In this document: piece by piece, positions 10,216 through 24,347 of the stretch
Layout of the letters: every line of letters begins with the position of its first letter
Position numbering within the stretch: the first letter of the stretch is position 1
Notes under the pieces: model-generated
Told to the model about the DNA's origin: nothing
Seen by the model: the letters and a program-made list of their open reading frames with translations, nothing else
Databases searched by the model: none
Program-made: the position numbers and the translations under genes
NCBI GenBank assembly: GCA_022578965.1
Contig: MU400613.1
Span: 80,523 to 144,522 of the forward strand
DNA length: 64,000 bases
Direction: 5' to 3'
Source: Xylaria sp. FL1777
Taxonomy: Eukaryota > Ascomycota > Sordariomycetes > Xylariales > Xylariaceae

Positions 10216-13200
10216 TGTTTTTTTCTCTTTATATTTTTTATGTTTATAAATAGCTTGCTTTAGTATTGCTACTAAAGCTTCATAATTTATAACTTAAATT
10301 TATACAGAAATTTATGTATAAAAAAAGAATGTTTTATTTATTAATTTAGTTAGCGCTATTTTAGCAGCTTTTATATAACGGCTGCTTTTGTATAGCTTAT
10401 ATACGTTTAGTTTTTCTTATTTTACTTTTTAATTTTATAAAAGGGGTTACAAGGTTTTTAAGTTTTTTAAAACCTTTAGTGCTTAACTATTGCTTTTATG
10501 TACTTTTAATAGTGCACTAATGCACAAGATAATAAAATAACGCTTAGATTACAAACATAATAAAGAAACGTTATGTACTTTTTTAATTTTAAGTAGTTTT
10601 TTGAGTTTTAAAATATTAGTTTGTTTATTTAAAAAAAGATTATGCTTTCTTTAATATTTACGTTTATTTAACTTTGTTGTATAGCTATATTAAGTATTAA
10701 AGTAAAGTAAAGTGGTTAAGTAAGCTAATTAGCCTTTATAAGTTTAATTTTATGTAGTAAAAACAAAGGCGTAATATTGCTTTAAATTTTAAAGCATTAG
10801 TTTTAAAAATAAAACAGAACAGTATAAAAAATAGCTAAAGGCGTTTTATATAGCACTAAACAACTGTTTGCTTTAGTAAATAATATGCTTAACAAAAAGA
10901 AAAGCAAAAGCTTAACTTAATAAACCTTACTAAATAACTAGTATAATAACAAAGAACTAGTTAGTTAGTTAATTAAATTAACGCTATATAAAGACTTATA
11001 GTTTTTAAGCTTTTTTAGGGGCTTATAGTATATAAAGCTATTTTAAGCTATTTATTTTTAACTTTATAAAAAGAAACTATAATATATAAAGTATTTTGCA
11101 ACTTAAACTTAAAAGCGCATATAATAGTTAAACTGCATTTATTAGCTTTGCTTTTTAAGCTTTTGCTTAGTGTTATACATATATAGCTGTTTTTTGTACA
11201 AAAAAACAAGCTAAAGTTTAAATATAAAGAAAATATAATATAAATTATTGCTATATAAGCAGTAGTTTTAATAACAGTGTTTTTATAGTTAGTTAAGCCT
11301 TGGTTTAAGCTATGTTTTAGTAGCTAAGCTATGTTTTAATTTTGTATAATATTATATAGTTAAACAAATAAAAAAAAAAGAAAGAAAAAAAGAAAAGGTA
11401 AAACAAAGCAAAATAACAAAGGTAATTTTGCTTAGTGCTTATGTAATAAACGTTCTAGTATAATTACTAGAGTTATTAGCTCAAAGAATTAAAGCGTAAT
11501 AACTACAATTATTAAAATAATCTAAAAGCATTATATTTAGTAAAATTATAACATGCATCTTAATTAATTAATTTGTTAATTAATTAATTAAATTCTTTTT
11601 ATATTAACATATTTTATTATATATATATATCTTAATGTAAAGCTTGCTACGTTTAAAGTATATAAAGTAGTTAATGCTTTATATTTAACGTTAAAAATAA
11701 TTAATTAATTAATTAAGCTTTTTTTGCTGTTATATAATGCTATTTATTTTTTTATTTTCTGTTAATTATTTAATTTTAAACTATATATAAGAAATAGCAG
11801 CTATATTTAACATAATTAAATAAAGACATACTATACTTACTTTTAAGTATTTGCTTTTTTTTATTAAATCATTTACTTTAAGCAAGTAAATAAGTACTTA
11901 AGTACTTCTTTTTTCCTTTTTTTTTTCTTTTTTCTTTTTTTTTTTTTTTCTTTTTTTTTATATTATTATTTTTTTCTACTTTTTTACTTTTTTATTTAAG
12001 CTTAGCTGCTTTTTATTACCTTAATTTCTTTTTATTAAAATAACACCTTAGTTTTAGCATGCTTTTTGTACTACAAAACTTCTTTTTAAGCTATGATTTA
12101 AAAGGTAATATATTGCTACTTTATTACTAATAATTATTATTTTGTATAATAAATGCTAATTAAAAACATTTTATAACCTTTAGCTAGGTTTTTAAGTTTT
12201 TACTTAAAAAGCTAGCAGCTTTTAAAAGCAATACTAAAATCTTACTTATTATATTAATTATTTTTTATTAATATGTTTTGTTTTTTTTTATATATTATTT
12301 ATTATTATGTTGTTAAATATTTGCTATAGCTTTTTGTAAATCTAACTTGCTTTTTTATATACTTAGTGTTTATATAATTATTTTGTTTGCATACTTGCTA
12401 AAAATACTAAGTAAGGGCAATATATGCTTTTTTTTATAGTTGTGCTAACTTTTAGTAAGAATTACTTTTTTATTTACTTCTATGTTTTTTTCCCTGTTAT
12501 ACATTTTATTTTATATGCTTACTTAAGTAACTAAATATTTATAATACGTTAAAACGCATAGTTTTTTATTTTTTTTACATTTTCTTATAATATTACTAAC
12601 TTTAATATTTCTAAATAAGCTATATTAATTATAACTGTTTATTTATTTTTATGTTTTTGCTTTATACTATATACTGTTTAGTATTCTGTATTATTACTTG
12701 CATATGCGCAGTGCGTTATATTAAATAATCGCTTTTAGTTCTTTAACTAGTGGTTTTTTATTAAGCATAGCACTATTAGCAGCTTTTTTTTGTTGTTTTA
12801 TAACTAGTATTAAAAGATCTTTTGCTTAGTATAATTAGCAGTTTTAAATTATCTAAATAACTGCTATAAAAACGCAGCTGCTATTTATAAAGTAATTATG
12901 TAGCTAAAAAAAAATACATATTTTACATTAAATAAATTAATAACTATATTTACTGCATAGTTTTATAGTTTTAATATTAATAATAATTATAATTTATAGC
13001 TATGCTTATTCTTTTAAACTATTAAAAGTTATAAATGTTTTAAGTGCTACTACTTTATTATAAGCAAAAGCAGCATTTAATTTTACGTTAAGAAAAAGCA
13101 TTTTAGCTATAAGCGTTGCTATAAACCTGCTATTATATAGGCCTTTAAGTCTAGAAAAATAGTTAAGTATATATAGGTCTTAAAGCACGGCCTGCAAATA

Positions 13201-16200
13201 TAGTTGCTTAGCTTTATTTTTGCTTGCTCTTTAAAGCAAAACATATTATTACATATAAACAAGGTTATTAAGGCTTATAGTTTAGCTAAACTAAACAAAT
13301 TTCTTAAAGCTTTTAAGTTTAACGCTTATTTATAAAACTTTAAAGTAAAGACCTTTATTAACATAATAAAAGCAAACACTTATAACTATGTTATTAATAA
13401 TATAGTTGCTTACTTTTTATGTATTGTTTTTTGTATAAAAAGTTATTTTGCTATTAAAAGCCACTTAGTAGTTAAATAACTAAATTGTTGTAAAAACTAC
13501 AATTTTTTGTTTACTTTTTTTAACTATAATATTAAAAACGAAAGCATTTTAAACTATATATAAACATAAAAGCAACTTTTGTAATATTTAGCTTACTTAT
13601 TAAACTGGTTATTTTTTTTAAACAGTTTTTTTAAGCATAGCTTTTTTGCTTTTATAAATAATGCGCAAGCTATTGTGTTTAGCTATGCTATAAAAGCTAA
13701 TTAGCTTTAGTTAAGCTTTTGCAAAAAAAATAACATTGTTTTTAGCTTAGTTAACTTAGTTATGCATTATAAGCTTTGTAGCAACATTTTTAAAAGTATT
13801 TTTTTGTTTGCTTTAATAGCTATAGCTATTAAAAACAATAGCTTATAGTATATAAGCATTTTGTTCTTAAACTATTTTTTTATTATTATTAAAATCTTTT
13901 TTTATGTTTTATATAAAAACTTTAAAGCTATTAGTAATTATTAGTTTAGCTAAATAAATAGTAATATATTATACTTATTAATATATAAGTTAGTTAGGTT
14001 TTTAGCGCATTATTTTTAATATAGCTAACTTATTGTTGTAAGTTTTGTTAGTTAATCTTTTTATAATATTTTTTATGCTATTAAAGCAATAATAGCTAAG
14101 TTTATATATATAATTAAAACCTTAAGCAGCTAAACATTTATAATATAAATCGGCTTTACTAAAAGTATAGCTAATTAAATTAAAAAAACTACTATTTAGC
14201 TAGTAAACATAAAATAAATTAAAAATAGCGTAGTTTTACTTATTACTAATAGTATTAACATTAGCTGTAATAATATTTGCTAACTTATAAAGCTTTTTGT
14301 TAAACGCGCTACTAATGCTTTTAAAAACTTTTTTTTAAGCGTATTATTTGCTTTTTTTTTGATTTTTAACTTAAAAAACATTAAAAATAATTGCAGTAAT
14401 AAAGTTTTTAGCTATAGCTTTTTAAAGCATTTTTTTAACATTACATAAGTAAATAGCGCTAGCGTTTTGTTTATAAATTGCTTTGATTTTATTAGCAATC
14501 TTAGAAATAAATAGCAGTATAATATGTTTATTTTTTTTAAAGCCGCTTTTAACTATGCTAAGCAAAAGCTAGTTTTTTTAAAAAGGCTTAACGTTATTGT
14601 TTATTTTACTAGCAAATAGCTTGCTTGCTGTACTAAGTTTATAACAATTTATATAACAAACATAATAAATAACGCTTTTTGCAATATATTTATTTATAAT
14701 AAACAAGTTAGCATTTATACTATTTAGCAAAAAAGCTAATAAAAAGCAAACCGCAAGTTCTTAGTTTATTAATTTCTTTTTTTTTAAGTCTTTTGCTTAA
14801 TTATTACGTATGTTTTTGTTGTTTTTTTTTTTACCTAGTTAGTTAAATCTATTGCTTATAATAGCATTTCTTTTTTTTTTTTTTTTTTTTTTTAAGGCAG
14901 CGCTATGTAAAAACAACACAACTATTTTTGCAGACAAAGTTATAGCTAGCCTTACTAATATTACTTTAAGCAGCTTTAGCTAAAAAATTAACATTTAGAA
15001 GTAAAAGCATATTATTATTGCTTTTAGGCGCAAATTTCTTAACAGCAAACTTATTAATAAAGTTTTAAGCTTTAAAATTATAACTAAAGCTAACGCTTAT
15101 AACAAAAAAAATAACAAAAGTACTACTGCTATTAAAAATAACAACGTTTTTAACTGCTAAGCATTTTACTTTATTTGCACTGTTAAGCTTGTTTACTTAA
15201 TTAAACGCAATAGTAGCAACTTTTTTATTAAGTTCTTTAATATTTTTTTTTAGTAGTATATGCTATAATAGCTAAGCAATAATAATAGTAGCACTTTTGC
15301 AAAATTAGCAAAGTGCAAATGTAATTTAACTAATAATAATTTAACCCTTAAGCTTTAAGCTTGTTATAAAAGCTTCTTTAAGTTAGTTTTAACTTTAGTA
15401 GCTATAAAAACTATATTTAAGCATATTAACCTTAAGCTATAGTTCGCGCAAAAAAAAATACTTAATGCTATATGTAATTATGCTAGGATTATTTATGTTA
15501 TTAGCACTAAAAGCAGCAAGTTTATTGTTTATATACTGCTTGCTTATGTTTAGCTTAAGTTTTATATAATTATTGTTTAGCTTATATTATTGTTTATATT
15601 TAATACTAAAAAGCGTTTTAGTGCTTTTAATATTAATGTTATTATATAAAATAGCAATAATTTTAGCTTAGCTAAAAGCTTTATTATTTTTGTTATGCTT
15701 AAGGCTATAACTTAACGCAACTAAATTAACTTTATTATAAAGCAAAAAAACTAACACTTAATTAATTGCGTTGTTTTAAATAAAGCTTAAAAAGTATTAT
15801 TTATAAAGAACTAGTAATAAAAACTCATAAATATTTTTAAGTTACTAGCTAAAGTTTTTTTTAATTAGGTTTTTTTAACTAGAATACTTTTGCTTTTTAT
15901 AAAGCAACAGTTTATAAACGTTTTATATTTTAACCTAAATAAAACTTATGTTATTAAGGCTTTGTGTATATATAATAACTTTTGTTATTAATATATTAAT
16001 ACTAATAAAAAGGCTATATTGCTTTATTTAATAAAAATAGCTAACTAAATAAAGTTATACTTTAAGCAGCTAAATATAATTTATATTTTAACTTAAAACA
16101 AGTATTAAAGTTTAGCTTTATATTTTAATATTTTATTTTATTATGTTAAACTTATTAATAAATAAGCTAACTTAAATAAGTAGTTTAAATAAAGCAGGTT

Positions 16201-17636
16201 TATTATTATTACTATAGCTATAAGTTTTAGCGTAAACTTTAAGCGTATTAACTTTGTTGTTTATATAAGCGCTTTTAATTTTATTAATATGCTTTAGTAA
16301 TTTAGTTAAGCTAGTTATAATAGTTGCTTTAGCATAGAAATCTTGCTTGCTAAAACTAACAAGCTTAGAAGTTTTATATATAAATTTGCTATAGCTTTTT
16401 ATAAACGCTAATTTGCTAGCTGTTTTTTAAATAATAATGCTAAGCGCTGCAGCTTTAGTTATATTGCGTATAATAATTATGTTTTGCTTTTATATGCTTT
16501 CTTTTTTTTTGTTAATATTGTTATAATAAAAAGTAACCTATTAACTTTTTTCTTTAGCATTATACTTATAATTTTTACTTTAGTTTCTTTTTTACTTAGG
16601 CTTTAACTTTATTATTGTTTGCTTTTATTTTAAAACTTTTGTAGTTTTTATAATAATTTGTTTGCTAAAAACTTACTAGCGTAATTTATAGCTTTTTATG
16701 CCTTCCTTAGTTTAGTTTGTTTATATAACTTTTTATACGTATATAAAACTAAATTATATAATGCTTTTTTATTGCTTATTAAGCAAGCTTTGCTTTGCTA
16801 AGCTAAGCTTAATAGTTTTTATTACTTTGCTATTTACTGCTTAAGTTGCTTTAATAAACCTTAGAACTTTAGTTTTTATATTTATTCTCATGCTTTTATT
16901 TAATAAAAGCGTAAGCATAATAAAGCTATTAAGCAGAACAAAGTTTAAGTAGCAAATATTATTATTGTTATTAGAAAATTTAAAAATACAATAAATTATT
17001 TTTATAAGTTATACCTTTGTTTATAATATTACTTATTTAGCAAAAATAACTTGTTAGCAAAGCATTATTTAAAGAACTATAAATATTTCTAAAGTAAGTA
17101 TAATTTATTTAAAAAGATTTGCTAAAGTTTTAACCTTAACTTTAGTAGCAAAAGCTTAAACAATTATTCTAGCTATTTTAAATGTAGATTACTTTAAAAG
17201 TAGCACAAAATTAATTTAAACTTTAACTTTAACTTTAATAGCAATAGCAATAGTAACTAGCCTGTTTAATATAATTAAAAATATGCTTATAATTTACTAT
17301 TTTAGAAAACTGTTGCTTATATACTAAAGCATTAATATATAAACGTTAAAAAGGCAATTTGTTACTTAAGAAAACTTAATACCTTGCTAAATAAAAATAA
17401 TAATATATGCAGCATAAAAAGTACTAAAAAAAGTACTTTAAGTAAATAAGTTTATAAATATATTAAGTTAGTTAATATAACTAAGACTTTTAACTTTGTT
17501 ATTATAATCTTTTATGCTTTTTATGCAAACTTATAATATAGGTACTATTAAGCGTTTTTTTGTTATTTTATAATTAGCTATTTTATTGTTATATTATTAT
17601 AAGCGAGGTTTTATATTATTAGTAAAACGTGGCTAT
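10216..17636. other. 7.4 kb of T-rich decayed sequence with homopolymers
   Basis: No gene recognised. AATT runs recur near 11561-11592 and 11697-11715. Oligo-T tracts lie at about 11908-11960 and 14871-14893 (23 T). The plus strand stays T-rich through most of the stretch, suggesting minus-strand transposon relics, but I found no RT, RNase H or integrase motif here by eye. Confidence 0.4.
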
Positions 17637-17888
17637 AGTTTTTAAATGTTTTGCTAAATATAGTTATACTACAAAAATAGCTACTTTTATAAGAAATAAG
17701 TTTAGAAATGTTTTATTAAGTATAGTTATGTTATAAAAATAGCTACTTTTATAGAAAATAAGTTTAAAAATATTTTATTAAGTATAGTTATTTTAAAGAA
17801 AATAAGTTTAAAAATAATGCTAGGTTATTTTACGCAAAATAAGTTTAAAGATTTTATTAAGTATAATTATTTTAAAAGAAATAAGTAA
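17637..17888 (+). repeat. Shrinking tandem repeat, about four units
   Basis: Units start with TTTAAA/GAATGTTTTATTAAGT at 17641, 17701, 17763 and 17843, each followed by ATAGTTAT. Spacing is 60 and 62, then the later units lose the segment AAAAATAGCTACTTTTATA. Successive internal deletion within the array is the simplest reading. Confidence 0.75.
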
Positions 17889-18418
17889 GTTTATTTTTGC
17901 TTTAGTTATAATACTATTATGCTTTAATTTATTATATTATTTTAACATTTAATCTTTATTATATGCTGATTTATATTTAGCTTATGCACACATTTATATA
18001 TATACTTCTTAAGAAATTTTAACATGTTTTTTATTATTATTTATAGTAGTTTTTTTTACTTTAATATATGCACATATAATTGCAATTTTTTATTTAATAA
18101 CTTAAAATTTTATACTTGTTTAAATTTATATATATAATTATAATTTTTTATTTAGTAATTAAAAATCTTATATTTATTTAAACTTACGTATATAATTAAC
18201 TTAACTAAGTATTAATAATTATATACGCGCTTTTACTTATATATTTTAAAAGCTAGCTTAACTTTATAATAAAACCTTTAGTTAGCTTGCAATAAGTTAG
18301 TTTATATACTTATTTTATAACTTCTTTTTTTTTATTTATGTATTAATATATTTGTTAGTTTGCTAAATATGTTTAATACTTTTGCTTTTATTAATATTGC
18401 TTTTAATAAAGCTGCTTA
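17889..18418. other. A+T-rich spacer, nothing identified
   Basis: No gene, RNA or array recognised. It contains several TATATA runs and two near-copies of TTTTATTTAGTAATTAAAAA-like sequence around 18090-18180. Confidence 0.4.
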
Positions 18419-18527
18419 TAAAACAACTAAAATAACTAAAACAACTAAAATAACTAAAACAACTAAAACAGCTAAAATAACTAAAACAACTAAAACAACT
18501 AAAATAACTAAAACAAAAACTAAAAAA
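18419..18527 (+). repeat. 9-bp microsatellite-like array (AACTAAAAY)n
   Basis: About twelve units of ACTAAAACA/ACTAAAATA. A 68-codon open frame (18360-18566) reads through it as KTTKITK repeats; this is repeat translation and I do not call it a gene. Confidence 0.85.
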
Positions 18528-21500
18528 GCAAGTTATTTTGCTAACGTTTTTGCGTACTTTTATTAACTTTATTAGTAGGCCTTTTTATTTTTTTTATTTA
18601 ATTTTGCTTAGGTATACTAGCAGGTTTATCTTTTTTAACTTTAGTTTGTGCTAATTTTTAAAATTAAGTTTAAAGTGCGCTACTTTTTCGCTTTTTTTCC
18701 TTGCTTTTTTAAGCTTTAACTAATATTATCAAATCTTTTTCTATTAATATGCTTAAGTACTTCTGCAGCTAACTTATTGCTTTATATCTAATATTATAAG
18801 TTTTTTGTTAAAATAATACTAAGCTTTAAAAGCAATCTTATATAAAGAATTATTAAACCTAGATTGCTTCTTTTTAACAAAGCAAAATAAACATATTATT
18901 TATATATAATACAGCTATAAGCTAAACAACAAGTAAAAGTTTTTTTCTCTTTTAGTTTGTTATTTTTATAAGTAGCAACAATATGCAAAATTAATACTAC
19001 GTTGCTATATAGCAATCTTACAAGCTAAATTAAATAGCTAATGTTTGTTATATAAATATACGCAAAAAAAACAAGTATAAAAGTAATAAATAAATATTAT
19101 AAGAAAAAAAGAACATTTTTTTTAACCTGCGTAGCATAAACTATTATAAGTGCTTATATATTAAAAATACCATTACTGCTAAAAAGCTATTCGAGAAAGC
19201 TGCTAAGCAATTTGCTTATGCTATTAAAATTGTTTACAGCAAAAATAAAAGCACTAATTAAAAACCCAGCATAATAATTAATAGCAAATAGTATGTTTTG
19301 CTTAACTTTCTTTTTATAATTAATACTTCTAATTTTGCTATAGTATTAAATTAATATTATAGTACAACGTTTATAAATCATGTTTACGTTTAATAAAGGC
19401 TAAACTGCATAAGCGCTAGCTAAAATAAATAAAACAACTAAGCTGCTTAGCAATTTGCTAGTTAGCATATTACACGTAAAATATTAAAATCTACTAACAA
19501 GCAATAAAATAAAAATGTCTATAAAAATAAAATTGTTGCTAAAGCAAATCTTAATAACTTTTTTGCTTTTAAAGGCTAAGTATTCTTTTTTAGCTTTATG
19601 TTAAACTTTTTTAAGCTTACAAAAGTAAAAGCTTTAAACTTTAACAAAAACGCTACTATTATACTTAAGACGTTGCTTAGCATTTTATAATCTAGATTTA
19701 AAAAATTCCTTAAAAAAATACGAACTAATTTAATAAAAAGTAATAATTACTTATTATATTTAAGCATATAAGCAATAATTTTATATTAAACAATTAAATT
19801 TATTACTTTTTTGCATTATTTTTTGCTTTTTTGCTTTTAAGCAATTATTTTATATTAAACGTTTTTTAACTTAATAGTTGCTTTAATTTTAGTATAAATA
19901 GCTTAATAAACCTCTTAAAAATTCATATTCTATATATATGTATTCTTTTATAAATTTATATATACGCATTTATATACCTTGCATATATAACTTTTATATA
20001 TGTACTAAAGTATGTTTTTTTTTGCCTTTTTTTTGTTTTTTGCAAGTATTTCTTACTAAGATAATCTTTTATTTGCTATTTTATATATTTGCTTTTTGTA
20101 TATTTGCTGCTTATATATTTGCCTTTATATATTTATTTCTTTTGTTTTATTTGTTTCTTTTATTTTATTTGTTCTTTTTATATATTTTTTTATTATCTTT
20201 CTCTTTATAAATATATATTTATTATTAGTTATTTATTGCTTATATTTTTTTTAAACATTGTTTTTATTATATATTTATTTTTTGTTAACATTATTTTGCT
20301 AATAAGTTAGCGCTATTATATTTTTATAAAACTATATTTTGCTTTGCTTTGTTATACTAATAATTTATATGTAAATATAGCATGTAGCAACTTTAGCAAA
20401 AAGCAGCTATATAAAATCTTTAAAAGCCTTAATAATTTATTTAAGTCTTAAAGCAAAAGCATTAAAAAAACATATTTAGTAACACATAGAAAAGCTTTCG
20501 TAAAATAAAACAAGCTTTCTATAAGCAAAAAGATTAATAAAGTTCTTTGTGCTATTTAAGCTAACTAATATATTATAATTACTAATAGTACTAGGTTTAA
20601 TAAAACTACTGTTATTTTAGCTATTATTATTATTAATAACTTTTTTTTTTAACTTGTAGTTATTTATATATAGCTATGTATCTTTTTTGCTATTACTATT
20701 GCTAAACATGTTGCAAAGCAGCAAAATATCCGTTTTAGTAAAAAAATCTGTTCTATTGTTTGCTTTAAAAACTAAAGGTTTTTTAAAACTTGCTTAGTAT
20801 TTATAACAAACAGAATACTAGTTTGCAAATCTAATTCTAACCTTAATTTTAAAAGATATTTCTGCGTTATTTTAAACAAGGTTTACAAAAAAACGATAAA
20901 TATAAACCTTTTAATTGCTAGGCTTAAAGTTGCTATATTAAAGCAACTAAACTTTTATGTTATTATTAATATATAATAGCTGTTTTTTTATTAGTACTTT
21001 TTTTTTATTATTTACTTTTGTTATAGTGTTAGCTATAATAAACATTAATAAGTTTGTAACATATTTTACTTTAGCAAGTAATACTTCTTTTTATTTATAT
21101 ATTAAAAGCAATATTTTTTTTGTGTTAACTTACTAGCTTGCAACTATAGTTTTAAACTTTTGCAAAATGGCTTATATATAGTTCGTGTTTATTATTAACG
21201 TTAAACTTGCGTTTTTAAGCAATTGTTTAATTTTTATGCTAAGTAAAAAGAAAATTAAATAATTAACTGCTATTATTAAAACATATTATAAAACAGTTAA
21301 GGTTTTTACTTTATATGCTAGCTTATTAGCAAATTAATAGCAGTTAATCTATTTGCTTAAAGATTTTACCAAGTTTTAGCGTATTATTATTTTTTCGCTT
21401 ATTGCTAAAGCAAGCATTACTATTAATAGCGTTGTTTTTATTATTAATAGTAGGCTTTAGAAAACCATGTGTTAAAATCTTTAAGCCTGCATTTATTAAT

Positions 21501-23545
21501 TTTTGCTTGGCTTTATTTTAAAGAATTTTATAAAGCAGTATTATAGCTACTATAGTTAAATAAAGCCTAGTTATTACTTTTTATGCTTTACTAAAGACTT
21601 TGCTAATAACTTTATGCGTAAAACCGCTATTTTAGCTATTTTGCGAAAACTTATAGCTAATGTTTACTTTAAAATTAAAGCTATAGCTTAAGGCAACCTT
21701 TTATTAAGTAAGATGTTTTAGTTTAACTAGCTTAATTTTCTTAGTTTAAAGCAATATATAATAGCTTTTTAATATTTTATAGCTTTATATGTTATTACAT
21801 GTTATTTATTATTATTATTTATTTATAGCTTATATAATCTTTTGTTATAAGGCTTATATATTTTTATTAAGCAATAATACTAAAAAGCTTAGCAGTATTA
21901 TTACACTAAATAAACTTAAAGCTGCTTGGTTTTTTAGCTACTTTAAGTAGTACTATATTATTTTAGCTACTTATAACCTTAGCTATAGTAAAAAAGTAGC
22001 TGCTATTATAGCTTGTTTTAAGGTTAACAATTTTATTTTTGTTATACTTAGGTTAATTAAAATAGTTATAGCTAAAGTATAATAGCATTTTATTTTTTTA
22101 AGTTTAAATTATATATATATTCTTAACGTATATTTTGCTTATATGCGTTTTTGCTTTAATTTTAATGTTTTTAAAAACATAATTAAAGCATAGTGCTATT
22201 ATTATTTTATAAATTATATTGCCTTTATTAATGTAAATTAGCTTTATATACAGTTTAGCAACTTTTTTAAAAGATTATTTTGTTATATTAAAAGCTTGCT
22301 ATTAAATCTTTTTGTTAACTTTAATGTTAACTTTTGTAAAACATTTATTTGCAAAGCATTTGCTTGCGGTTTATATATTAATATTGCTATAACTATTTGC
22401 ATAAGCTATTAAAATGCCTTTATTACTATTAATTTTAACACTATTAAATTGTTTAACTTAAGCAGCAATTTAGTTAAATAGTATTATAAATAAGTTATAT
22501 ATAATATATTTGTTAAGTTTGCTAGCAAGTTATATTTTACTACTTATATTATTGTTAAATTAAAGTAAATAAAAGTATAAACTTTTTTAGTTTTTTGTAC
22601 TTTTTATGCTTACTTTAAAGTAGAATTTATTATATCTTTAACTTAATAACTTAGCTTGTAAGCTTAAATTTAATAATATTTTGCAGCTTAAAGTTGCTAA
22701 AGCTTTTTACTTTATAAGTTAAATATTTAGTATACTATTTTTAGCCTTTAAGCTATTTTTTTATAAAGGAAATCTACAACTATTATATTTAGTTATGTTA
22801 TTTATAAAGAAAATTTTATAACTTATATATATAGTATGTTATTTTTTGCCTTTAAGCAATTCTTTTATTTAAATAAAAAATAAAAAAATAACCTTTATGC
22901 GTAAATATTATGTTGCAACATTTTTTATATTGTAGTAATATTTTATTATAAGTGCTTTTAAGTAATATTTTTTTATGTAATATGTTTTAATTTTACTGTA
23001 GTAAAGTTATATTATTAGTATACTAAGTACTATTAAAACTATATTATTAAAATAATAAATATTGCGTTTTTAATTATTTTAAATATATTTATTTGTTACT
23101 GTACTTTTTTTTATATTTTATAAAGTAACGTTAAGTTAAAGTAAATATTTCTGCTAAAACAGTAAATGTAACTGCTAAGTTAAGTAATTTCTAAAAGTAT
23201 TAGTTAGCTATACATATAGTAAAGTGCACTAATGCAAGTAATATAGCAAAACTATATAATTAAAAATATAACATAAATTTTATTAAAAGTAACTTATAGT
23301 GCTTAAGTTACTTTATTAATAATGTTAAGTTTTTTTAAATTAGCAATAATTATTGTTTTATATTTGCATTTTTAAATATAAGGCTTTATGTTAATATATA
23401 TACTATACTACAAACTTAGTATAAAGTTATTTTGTATAGCTAAACATTACATATAAATTTCTATAAAGTAAACTTTTTTTCTTTTTTTATATTTTAACTT
23501 AAAATACTTTTATTTATTATAAATTATTTTATCACATTTTTTAAT

Positions 23546-23634
23546 TTTTTTTTTTTTCAATATTTTTTATTTATTTTTTTTTTTTTTTTTTTATTTTTTT
23601 TTTTTTTTTTTTTTTTTTTTGTTTTTTTTTTTAA
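23546..23634. repeat. Oligo-T tract
   Basis: Roughly 85 bases almost entirely T, broken by single A, C or G. Read on the minus strand it is a poly-A; it could be a decayed LINE or processed-transcript tail, but no element was linked to it. Confidence 0.85.
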
Positions 23635-24254
23635 TGCTTTATAGCTTTGCGTTAAGCTTGCTAAGTTAAACGTTATAATTTGTTACTTTTAAAAATATGT
23701 TTTGCTAAGCTGTTTTTTTCTGTAATATTTTTTTGCAAGTTATATAAAACGTTAAACACGCTTAAATAAGTTATAATGTTATTAGCTAAATTAGCAAACA
23801 TGCATTTTTGCTTTTTGTTTGCAAAAATATAGTTTTTGCATATACTTGTACTGCTAATAGTAAGAAAACAGCAAAAAAAAAACAAATAAACACTAAAGCG
23901 TTTAGTATACTTTGTGTCTTTTAGTAGCGTTTTGCATTTTTAGCAAAGCATAGCGTTTTAAGACCTAAAAAGCTAAGTAATAAACCCTATAGCATAATAC
24001 TTTTGCTGTATAATCTTTAAAAAATACTTTTTTTAAGAGCTACTTTAAAAGGCTTTAATATAAAAAGGCTTTGCTTTTTTTAGTAAATCTAGGTTTAATT
24101 TTTTTTTAATTGTTTTATTAATAAGCAAAAGATTAAAGCATTTTAGATTTAGCTTTTATTTAACGTATATATTAAAAGCTATGCTATTTAAAATCTTAAT
24201 TTTTATGTTAAATATAAACTAAAGTTTTTAAGTTAATATAATTATTTTAATATA

Positions 24255-24347
24255 TAAAAATAAAAGCAGAAGTAAAAGCAAAACAAAAAGCAAAAGCGAA
24301 ACAAAAAGCAAAAATAAAAGCAAAAAGCAAAAATAAAACAAAATACT
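24255..24347 (+). repeat. A-rich AAAAGC-type simple repeat
   Basis: Imperfect repeats of AAAAGC, ACAAAAAGC and AAATAAAAGC. It stands out as an A-rich island within a T-rich block. Confidence 0.75.

Noticed and set aside
18360..18566. 68-codon Lys/Thr-rich open frame
   Set aside because: It reads through the 9-bp AACTAAAAY array; low-complexity, no conserved start context.
19938..20310. Two overlapping open frames rich in Phe, Leu, Tyr
   Set aside because: T-rich low-complexity DNA lacks A-initiated stop codons in these phases; no domain or conserved pattern.
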